Assembly: GCA_907165135.1 (NCBI GenBank)
Contig: OU015567.1
Span: 11,785,001 to 11,849,000, forward strand
From: Oikopleura dioica
Lineage: Eukaryota > Chordata > Appendicularia > Copelata > Oikopleuridae
Reading direction: 5' to 3'
DNA: 64,000 bases
Part shown: in pieces, positions 11,207 through 19,353 of the stretch
Layout: each line of letters starts with the position of its first letter
How positions within the stretch are numbered: position 1 is the stretch's first letter
The notes under the pieces: generated by a model
What the model saw: only the letters and a program-made list of their open reading frames with translations
Databases searched by the model: none
Told to the model about the DNA's origin: nothing
Made by a program: the position numbers and the translations under genes

Positions 11207-12333
11207 TTAAAAAGTTACAAGCCCAGTCCTTAGAAGGGTCAAGCGCTGCAGAAATTCCCTCAGTGTATCATGCCACTTGTCCGGGTAGTCGGTGTAGAAA
11301 TGATTACTGCCCTCGAGCTGCATGATCTCGCAGTTTGGCATTTTCTCGAAAAGCTCACTGAATCGTTTCCCCGTGTTCTTATCCTTTGTTCCGTAGACGT
11401 ATAATGTGGGGACCAAGACTTGAGAGAATGTTGAGGGGCCGTAAGCATTTGCGGTGGCAGGTGTCAGTGCAATAAAGGCCGCAAGCTTTTCAGGGTCTAA
11501 GGAGATAAATTCAGCACCCTCCAGCTTTATCGAAAACTCGGATTATTCAATAACCTTCTTATCTTTGCAAGTTTAAGTTGATGATAAAAAGTGTAGACTT
11601 GCCGATGTCTAATCGACACGGGAAGGATTGAGTTAGAATATCGCCTCGATAAATAAAAGTACTTACTTTGTAGAACATATGGCAACGCATAAGCTCCTCC
11701 AACACTTGCAGCGATTAAAATAATTCTAAAGCAGGTTCTTATCAGCGCTCTATTGTTAGTATGCTAGTTGAGAAAAGAACCGGATCTTTTATCGTCAAAA
11801 ACTTTTAATTCGAAAATGAGGTTGATAAGATAAGCAAGCTTGTTTTTCGGCACCGGCACGGATTTTGAGTCTTTATAAGAAGGTAGATCCACCGCGATTG
11901 AAGATAGATTCATGTCATTTTTCAAAAACTCGAGTGTGCCTATTGATTCCCACGTTTTTGAAGAAAATGCAGATCCATGGAGGAGCAGAGCAACGAGATC
12001 CTCTCGGTTTTCTTTTGCTAGCGATAATTACGAGTAGCCTAAAACAGCCGATGATCTAATTATACGATCATGATGCACTTCTGTAACATGAACGTTAGCC
12101 AAAAACATAAGTACCCCCTTGACTTGTCTGTGGGTTAACGTATTTTACGCATTTCCTGGGGCCACCACTGAACGATAGAACGTGCCATCCTTGAGCCGGC
12201 CGCCAGTGACAGGCGTTCCATCGGTCAAGCTCCCCAGCTCCCTCTCACGGTGGTAAAAGTATTCAGCGCCAAAATACAGGGCAACTCCAAGGTAGAACAG
12301 GCCAACGGCGGCTAGTCTCTCCTGGTTAGACAT
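11207..12333 (-). CDS. abhd14a: ABHD14A-like alpha/beta hydrolase, N-terminal membrane anchor
   Basis: Best model on the minus strand is 12333..12150, 12017..11786, 11725..11667 and 11496..11207, 254 residues. Residues 1-30 contain a hydrophobic anchor (AVGLFYLGVALYFGA), followed by FYRSV, the oxyanion strand LLLHGSAFSSKTW, the nucleophile elbow AASVGGAYALP and the catalytic His region GSNHFYTDYPDKWH; this order is that of ABHD14A, a type II membrane protein of uncertain substrate. The third intron is GT-AG. The first two junctions keep frame only with unusual ends: the first as CG-AG (or GT-GC) and the second as AT-AG or GA-TA, because short direct repeats leave the exact cut open. An upstream ORF begins 32 bp away on the other strand, so the promoter may be bidirectional. 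Confidence 0.8.
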
Positions 12334-12364
12334 TTTCTCTTTTCATTCTTTTAATATCACTCGG

Positions 12365-12646
12365 TTGCTTAAATATTTTTTTTCTTTGCAAAATTCTATT
12401 CTAACCCACCTAGGTGAAATTCGCATATTTTTTTCGCTGCTCTTTTTATCGGTAAAGTTTCAAATTTTTGCGGATAATGAGACGCATGCCGGTTATGCGG
12501 TAACCGAGGAGAACTCAATACCGATCGGTTCCCCCCGGCAGGACCAGATAATCCCCTCTTCACTTTTTGTTATCTGCTACTTGCTTATCATAATAATCGC
12601 TCTCTCAAGTTTGAGTCAAGTTGGAGTGGATCATTTTGAGATTTGA
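12365..12646 (+). CDS. Possible small membrane protein, divergent from ABHD14A
   Basis: An intronless ORF of 93 codons begins 32 bp from the ABHD14A start and runs the other way. The translation has two hydrophobic segments, near residues 20-36 (IRIFFSLLFLSVKF) and 66-83 (SSLFVICYLLIIIIALSS), separated by a polar loop with one N-glycosylation sequon. This could be a signal anchor plus a membrane span, but a hydrophobic translation also arises by chance from AT-rich promoter DNA. I find no family match and no independent support. Confidence 0.3.
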   Translation: MLKYFFSLQNSILTHLGEIRIFFSLLFLSVKFQIFADNETHAGYAVTEENSIPIGSPRQDQIIPSSLFVICYLLIIIIALSSLSQVGVDHFEI

Positions 12647-12721
12647 GCAGTCAGTTTACTTGCAGTTCGGTATTTTTATATTTTGAAGTTTTATTCAACC
12701 TTGAATCAGAAAAGAAAAAAG

Positions 12722-13254
12722 TTACTGTCGGCTACCGCAGTCGACGTTCTGTGGCCAGTCGCAGACGAGAAGATCGGCGTTGAAAAGGAGACCTTCTGGA
12801 CAGGGCTGGTCAGGCCATCGGTGTCCGTGAGAGCACTAGAAAGTATGTTTTAGATAAGCATGGATCAGCCTTGGTTTATGTTTTTAAAACACTTGCGCGT
12901 TCGTGCTCGCTTGATTCAAGTACTCAAGAGCATCGCACTTACCTGGTAGTAAGCATCGCATTTGCTCTCGTGAGCGTGGACGCCATCAGCGCATTCTTTA
13001 TCACAATCGACGTTTTCGGGCCAGTCGCAGACGAGGAGATCTGGGTTGAAGAGAAGTCCTTCTGGGCAGCTCTGATCGGGCCATCGATTTCCATGAGAAC
13101 ACTGAATAAATTCTTATCACTTGAACTCAAAACTGCAGTTTACCTGGTAGAACTTGGTGCAGTCGGATTCATGAGGATGAACGCCATCAGCGCATCCAGT
13201 TGATTTCACAGCAGGGCTAGCAAAAGCAGCGGTGATAAAAGCAAAAAGTTTCAT
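12722..13254 (-). CDS. Secreted protein with chitin-binding (CBM14/peritrophin) domains, copy 1
   Basis: Exons 13254..13144, 13101..12943 and 12835..12722 give 127 residues. The first exon encodes a short signal peptide (MKLFAFITAAFASP) and the start of a peritrophin-A repeat; exons 2 and 3 each begin CSHG and contain RWPDQ.CPEGLLFN.DLLVCDWP, the typical CBM14 Cys pattern. All exon joins are phase 0, so each internal exon is a repeat unit, and the arrangement is two full domains in about 110 residues. The product is probably extracellular and binds chitin or a related fibre such as the house or cuticle matrix. A TATA-like box lies about 60 bp upstream of the ATG. The gene is the likely parent or sister of the copy at 15194-15983. 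Confidence 0.85.
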
Positions 13255-13717
13255 TCTTGGCTTTTTCAAGTTCCGTTTTCCTATGGGAGTACGCAGAATG
13301 AGGAAGAACCATGGTTTATATTCTGAGATTTGACATTTACTCTCGTTAAGCCGTTTCCGTTTCATGCGTAATAACAGTACAGCAAGACTTTGCTTTATGG
13401 CCGCATGCGCAAATTGCGGCTCGAAATTCGTTAGAAACAGTCTTTGTTTTCACCTTGAAACAAGAATCTTGCTATTTTTATTTCAGCAGTTTATAATTTC
13501 AATTTCGCTATGAGAATGTGCAATTCTCCTACAAGGGTCACGAAATAAAGTTTCGAAATTTATTGAAGCGAAAAAAATAAGCAGGTGTTTTTAATGTCTA
13601 CCGGAAAATTTTCCTTCGGCTCCATTAGAAAAAAATAAAAAAAAGTCTCTAGACCCCCTTCGTGTTTTTGTAAAAACAGCGATTTGAGTGTCAGATTCGC
13701 AGAAATCCCAATAAGAG
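13255..13717. other. Shared upstream region between chitin-binding gene 1 and the elongase
   Basis: This 463-bp divergent intergenic region must hold both promoters. The part next to the chitin-binding gene, about 13260-13400, is similar to the segment upstream of copy 2 (15984-16022 continuing at 18157-18280), including TTTGACATTTACT, CGTTTCCGTTTC and GACTTTGCTTTATGG-like text. No gene is seen. Confidence 0.6.
13313..13323 (-). promoter_or_regulatory. TATA-like box of chitin-binding gene 1
   Basis: On the minus strand the text is GAATATAAACC, about 60 bp before the ATG at 13254. The paralogue has the equivalent CAATATAAGCTC at the corresponding place once the inserted element is removed, which supports its role. 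Confidence 0.5.
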
Positions 13718-15029
13718 ATGGAGCAAGTTCAGGCGATTTACCAGGATATCAGCGAGCGGCTAACGTACTGTATGACCGGATGGAAACCAAAGCATCCATT
13801 TGACTTTTTCGACTTGCGACGATTCGAGTTCATGAAAGACTCCTACAAAGGCTTTGATCATTTCTGGTGGTTCGAGGATCACAGATATGCAATGATGTCA
13901 AGCCTTGCATACCTCTGTAAGTTAACATTTGTATGAGAATGGCATTCAATCATCATTTTTAGACATTGTTGTCCTCCTCGCACCTGCTTGCCTCGGAAAC
14001 GGATCTAAGGAAAGGTTAAAAATATCTTTTTGACCAACGATCCCAAAATACGAATATAACGAACCCTTTAAAGCCACTGAAAATCAAATGGTTCATAGTG
14101 CCATATAACTTCGCACTAGTAGCCTTCAATGCGTACATCTTCTTCGAGTTCTTGGCATCTGGTTGGGCCACAACCTACAACTTGGGCTGTGTTAACGCGA
14201 AACCATATTCTTACGACGAGCAATCGAATCGAATGGCGAATGCAAGCCTCCTCTACTTTATCTCCAAACATATTGAATTTATGGACACGGTAAGGAATTA
14301 ATTTAGGTTTTTCATCTGAAATCTCTTTAGTTCCTCTTCATCGTCATGCAAAAATGGAGAAATGTCTCGACCCTTCATATTTTCCACCACAGTTCAATGG
14401 CCTATGCAACCTGGTGGACTACGAAATTCGCACCAACTGGATACGGAACTTTTGGCCAGCTCCTCAACTCATTTATACATGTCCTAATGTATTCCTACTA
14501 CGGACTCGCTGCTCTAGGAAAGTGCTTCATTACGTAATAAGGAAATCATTAAACGAATTTCATAAAAAGCAGAATAAAGGCCCACAGCTTCGTCCTTACC
14601 TCTGGTGGAAGAAATATTTGACCAGCCTTCAAATGGCAAGTTTACTTTTCAACATCCGAATTTCCTAATCGAAGCTTCTGTTTTAGATCCAATTCTGCAC
14701 CGTCATCGCCCACATGACCAACATCCTCTGTAATCATCCAGGCTGTCAATACCCGATCGGCCTCAACATCCTTCAGGAATTGTTTCAAATTCTTAAATCT
14801 TCCCAAAATTGCAATCAAGGAAGAGTATCAATTTGAAACAAATCCTACAGCTCGGATTGTGCGCAATCTTCCTTGGAATGTTCGCTCAGTTTTACCGTCA
14901 AACTTATAAGAAGACCCCAGTCAAGGAAGTTGCTGCAAAGAAATACGCTGAAGGTAACTTACTTATAAATTATCTTTCAACAAAAAATCAGTAGTGCGAG
15001 GCGAGCCAGAAACGAAGAAAGTTCAATAA
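13718..15029 (+). CDS. ELO-family very-long-chain fatty acid elongase
   Basis: Eight exons, 13718..13916, 13963..14009, 14074..14289, 14331..14517, 14580..14635, 14687..14776, 14851..14953 and 14992..15029, give 311 residues with all phases closing. ELO enzymes are multi-span ER membrane condensing enzymes that add two carbons from malonyl-CoA to long acyl-CoAs. Signature elements are the histidine box HIFHH in exon 4, the preceding KHIEFMDT, the following TGYGTFGQLLNSFIHVLMY and RPYLWWKKYLT. The ending QTYKKTPVKEVAAKK is Lys-rich, as expected of an ER protein. Four of seven introns are non-canonical: 14010..14073, 14518..14579 and 14777..14850 are GA-AG and 14636..14686 is GC-AG; only these cuts keep the ELO alignment in frame. 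Which ELOVL subfamily (1/7 or 2/4/5) it belongs to is not decided here. A fossil exon of a second copy lies at 18301. Confidence 0.9.
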
Positions 15030-15193
15030 TCAACGCTGAAATTGCCTTTGCCAACACCTTTTTATTTATCATTATGTATCTCAACTGTCTTATTATTCGA
15101 TTTTTTTTATTTGAAAGTTTTATTAAAGCTTGAATCAAAAAAGAAAGAAGTTATTGTCAATTTCCGTGGGATGGGTCAACAGTATCGCAGGGT

Positions 15194-15983
15194 TTAGCTT
15201 TCGGGGAAGGTCTGGTGGTAGAAGTTTCTTACTCGAAATCCAGTGGCAGAGTCGTGGAAGTCATTGGAGACATCGACGAAGAGATCGCCGCTGAAGGCAT
15301 CTACCACGTCTACAATTCTAGTGACGAGAACTTCGTCATCAATGGACATTTTGAGCTCAAGAGTGTCTTTAGTGTCCGTGTATCGCTGTTCGACCTGATA
15401 TTTGTTCCACTCGCCAACTTTACAGCTTGGATAGTAGTTCACCATGAAGTTTCCACCATTTTCAACATGACCGGAGTTCTTGAGCGGAGCGCTGAACTTC
15501 ATGGTGTCAGCACCGGCAAAAAGAGCAAAATATCTGTCACCAAAGACGTCCCACTGGCTGCCAGCGTTGATGTGGATGATGTTTTGCCAATCATCAGGCG
15601 TTTCTCCGCATTTGACTTCAGCGGACACTTTGAAAGCGGGTGAGCCTGTTGTAGTGGCAATATTGTTGTTTCTGGATGGAGTCATTCCACAATTATCGAC
15701 GAAAGCTTGGCAGTTTTCTTTTCCACTGCATGGATCAGCCGATTCGGGCCAGTCGCAGACGAGGAGATCTGGGTTGAAGAGAAGCCCTTCGGGACAATTT
15801 TGGTCAGGCCATCTTTCACCATGAGAGCACTGAAGAAGGTCTTCTGTATCTGATGTCAAAGCTTCTGCTTACCTTATAAAATTTAGTGCAGTCGGTTTCG
15901 TGAGGATGAACGCCATCAGCGCATCCGGTTGATTTGATAGCAGGGCTAGCAGAAGCAGCAGCGACAAAAGCAAAAAGCTTCAT
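15194..15983 (-). CDS. Secreted chitin-binding protein with extra C-terminal domain, copy 2
   Basis: Exons 15983..15873 and 15829..15194 give 248 residues. The signal peptide and first exon (MKLFAFVAAASASP, then CADGVHPHE) match copy 1 almost residue for residue, and one complete CBM14 domain follows (CSHGERWPDQNCPEGLLFN). Instead of a second CBM14 repeat, the long second exon adds about 150 residues with WQNIIHINAGSQWDVFGDRYFALF and strand-like repeats ending FRVRNFYHQTFPES; I do not recognise this domain, although it looks like an extracellular beta-sandwich. The fusion distinguishes it from copy 1. Its 5' leader is interrupted by the 2.1 kb element at 16023-18156, which separates the ATG from the TATA-like box, so expression may be altered. 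Confidence 0.85.
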
Positions 15984-16022
15984 ATTTGCTTTTATCGAGT
16001 TCCTTTTACCTATAGGAGTATA

Positions 16023-18156
16023 CAGGGCTCTAAATAGACTAGTCCGGGCTCGGACTTAGTCCGAAGTCCGTCCGGTCTAGTCCGGCCGGACGGACCAGAC
16101 TTCTGATTTTTGGCTGAGAAAATTTTCGGACTAGACCAGACCAGACTTGCCTTTTTCGCCGGACTTAGTCTGAAAAAGTCCGAAAAAGCTGGACCACTTT
16201 CAGACTTATGTTTTACTCCGAAAAGTCCGAGAAGTCCGAGAAAGTCCGAGAAGACTTGACCACTTCCAGACTACTTACAGACTTATTTTCAGACCAATTA
16301 AATCCGAAAAAGTCCGAAAAGTCTTCATTTTTCTAAGTGAAACCCTTAAGATAACATCATACACTTGATGCGGTGCCCTTTAAAAGGGTCTAAGCTTAAT
16401 TTTCATCAAAAAAAAATTGATCAGTTAACGCCGAAACGCATATGCGACCAATTAATTGGTACAAGTCCCTTTAATGCCTTATAACCAGGGCTCTAAATCT
16501 GAGGCGAAAATCAAAAGTCCGGTCTGTCCAGGTCCGGGCACTTGGCCGAAATTTACAAGTCTGGTCTGGTCTGGTCCGAATTGGAAAACTCGGACTTTAA
16601 GTCTGGTCTAGTCCGGGAAAAGTCCGAAAAAGTCCGAAAAAGTCTGGTCCGAGAAAAAGCCAAAAATCCGGTCTAGTCCGGTCTAGTCCGAAAAAGTCCG
16701 AAAATTTTTCGAATAAAATACAACAAAAACTCGATTTTTTCGAAAATTTCAAATACGTAATAAGTTTAATTGAAAATATTTTTCAAGCATTTATATCATT
16801 ATGATCACCTTAACGCCGGAACGCATAAAATTTTTCAATGTTTAACGCAGATCGTACCAATTAATTGGTATGCCCATTTTACCACTTTTTAATAATGAAA
16901 CTATTAAGTTAACTCTATAAATGATACAGATAAATAGTTCTCAGACGCTTAGCTTTAATTTCATCCCCATATTATACCGATATGATAACATAAATATGAG
17001 TAAATATGCATATTTCTAAATGTGCCGATTCTCACGTCAATAAAGAAATAACCTTTCAAAAGAGGAAAAATACCTGAGTTCAGTTATAAGGCATTAAAGG
17101 GACTTGTACCAATTAATTGGTCGCATATGCGTTTCGGCGTTAACTGATCAATTTTTTTTTGATGAAAATTAAGCTTAGACCCTTTTAAAGGGCACCGCAT
17201 CAAGTGTATGATGTTATCTTAAGGGTTTCACTTAGAAAAATGAAGACTTTTCGGACTTTTTCGGATTTAATTGGTCTGAAAATAAGTCTGTAAGTAGTCT
17301 GGAAGTGGTCAAGTCTTCTCGGACTTTCTCGGACTTCTCGGACTTTTCGGAGTAAAACATAAGTCTGAAAGTGGTCCAGCTTTTTCGGACTTTTTCAGAC
17401 TAAGTCCGGCGAAAAAGGCAAGTCTGGTCTGGTCTAGTCCGAAAATTTTCTCAGCCAAAAATCAGAAGTCTGGTCCGTCCGGCCGGACTAGACCGGACGG
17501 ACTTCGGACTAAGTCCGAGCCCGGACTAGTCTATTTAGAGCCCTGCTTATAACTGAACTCAGGTATTTTTCCTCTTTTGAAAGGTTATTTCTTTATTGAC
17601 GTGAGAATCGGCACATTTAGAAATATGCATATTTACTCATATTTATGTTATCATATCGGTATAATATGGGGATGAAATTAAAGCTAAGCGTCTGAGAACT
17701 ATTTATCTGTATCATTTATAGAGTTAACTTAATAGTTTCATTATTAAAAAGTGGTAAAATGGGCATACCAATTAATTGGTACGATCTGCGTTAAACATTG
17801 AAAAAATTTTATGCGTTCCGGCGTTAAGGTGATCATAATGATATAAATGCTTGAAAAATATTTTCAATTAAACTTATTACGTATTTGAAATTTTCGAAAA
17901 AAAAATCGAGTTTTTGTTGTATTTTATTCGAAAAATTTTCGGACTTTTTCGGACTAGACCGGACTAGACCGGATTTTTTGGCTTTTTTCTCGGACCAGAC
18001 TTTTTCGGACTTTTTCGGACTTTTCCCGGACTAGACCAGACTTAAAGTCCGAGTTTTCCAATTCGGACCAGACCAGACCAGACTTGTAAATTTCGGCCAA
18101 GTGCCCGGACCTGGACAGACCGGACTTTTGATTTTCGCCTCAGATTTAGAGCCCTG
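16023..18156. mobile_element. Nested pair of hAT-like non-autonomous elements (outer boundaries)
   Basis: The element begins CAGGGCTCTAAAT and ends ATTTAGAGCCCTG and is flanked on both sides by the 8-bp repeat GGAGTATA (16015-16022 and 18157-18164). Terminal CAGGG inverted repeats with 8-bp target duplications are the mark of hAT transposons. No transposase ORF is present. About 1066 bp belongs to the outer copy, which is split at 16478-16485 by the inner element. The interior is packed with short motifs of the type AGTCCG/CGGACT. It lies in the 5' leader of chitin-binding copy 2. Confidence 0.9.
16486..17545. mobile_element. Inner hAT-like element, same family in opposite orientation
   Basis: Starts CAGGGCTCTAAATC and ends TATTTAGAGCCCTG, flanked by the 8-bp duplication CTTATAAC at 16478-16485 and 17546-17553. 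Its sequence is, apart from a few changes, the reverse complement of the outer element, so together they make a 2.1 kb palindrome. The inner copy still has the unoccupied version of the same insertion site near 17083-17093, which proves insertion of one family member into another rather than a simple hairpin origin. Confidence 0.9.
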
Positions 18157-18180
18157 GGAGTATAGAGAAGGGGAGAGCCA

Positions 18181-18192
18181 GAGCTTATATTG
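18181..18192 (-). promoter_or_regulatory. TATA-like box of chitin-binding gene 2, displaced by insertion
   Basis: The minus strand reads CAATATAAGCTC. Without the 2142 bp of element plus duplicated site it would lie about 60 bp from the ATG at 15983, the same spacing as in copy 1. Confidence 0.45.
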
Positions 18193-18300
18193 TAAAATTT
18201 GACATTTACTTTCATTAAGTCGTTTCCGTTTCCGTGGGTAATAATAGTGCATGAAGATTTTGCTTTATGGGCCATAAATTATGGCCTAAGTTCATTTTTT

Positions 18301-18390
18301 GACATCCGAATTTCTTAATCCAAGCTTCTGTATTAGATCGAAATCTGCTGACTTGGCTCACATGATCAACATTCTCTTCAATCATCAAGG
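18301..18390 (+). pseudogene. Fossil of an elongase intron 5/exon 6
   Basis: These roughly 90 bp match 14651-14742 of the intact elongase (for example CATCCGAATTTC, AAGCTTCTGT.TTAGAT, CACATGA.CAACAT), covering the end of intron 5 and the start of exon 6. The reading frame is broken and the other exons are missing. It sits beyond the second chitin-binding promoter exactly where a second elongase would be expected, so the whole chitin-binding/elongase block was duplicated and this copy decayed. Confidence 0.75.
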
Positions 18391-18400
18391 CTTGATAGAT

Positions 18401-18972
18401 GAAAATGACTTCTGCGGAGCAAAATCGGGACCCCAATATTTTCTTTTCTCATCTTGTAGCGCAGGTTCTGATGAGTCGAATGGTACAATTTTGATGTGTC
18501 TAAGCCACGGAAAATCGCCAATTCTAGTGCCTAAAGTACCTGAAAATGTCAGGTCATGTCCCCCTGTATCTCCGAAAATTTTCAGAAATATATGGAGATT
18601 TTGGTATCGTTAGAAAGCCCAGCTCAAACTGGTTATGAGCACCAGATGCGCAATAGAAAATTCCGAAAAAAAAATTTGGGTGAAAAGTTTTTGTCTCAGA
18701 AAAAAATTTTTCCCTAGAAATTTTTTCTTGCACACCTTGTGCTCATAGCCAGTTTGACGTGGGCTTTCCAACGATACCAAAATCTCAATAAATTTCTGAA
18801 AATTTTCGGAGATGCAGGGGGACATGACCATTTTCCAAAGGGGGGCCCTTATGACGTCATATGTGATGACTCAGACCCTCAAAACTATACCATTCGACTC
18901 CTTAGGAGTTGCTCTTTCTAATGAGCACAGGGAACATGGGGGGTAGAATTTTGCTCCGCAAAAGTGATTTTC
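18401..18972. repeat. Fold-back element related to the one at 1467-2069
   Basis: The outer ends GAAAATGACTTCTGCGGAGC and its imperfect complement near 18950-18972 frame an inverted repeat with matching inner blocks (CATGTCCCCCTG, CCGAAAATTTTCAGAAAT, GATTTTGGTATCGTT). Arms differ by small changes, so it is older than the hAT pair. It contains no transposase. It directly abuts the elongase fossil and may have helped break that copy. Confidence 0.75.
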
Positions 18973-19353
18973 ATGTATCGCTTTCTGAGATCGCATTTGT
19001 TGATATTACATTTTTTATAATGTACAAAAGGTATCCTCTCCAAGGAGATTTTCAAGGGACTCGGAGGTAATTCTTTTTAAATAAGCGGAAGCAAAGACGT
19101 AAACAATGAATCTCGCTGAAAAAAATATATTTATATTTTTTAATAACGGAAATAAAACGGAGAGTGAGCAGCTTTGCTTAGCTTCTCAGAGTACAAAACA
19201 AATTATCATTATGACATTGTGTAAAACCTGTGACAATACACGGAAAAAAGTTATCGAGGTAAAGAGATAAATCAAAAACTTTCCTTACATATCTGTTTTG
19301 TGAGAACACTGTATCATATTTGATGTTTTCCTCATTATAATTTGTCGTATTAG

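Noticed and set aside
16023..18156. Hairpin formed by one element with long terminal repeats
   Set aside because: Two different 8-bp target duplications and an unoccupied site in the inner copy show two insertions instead.
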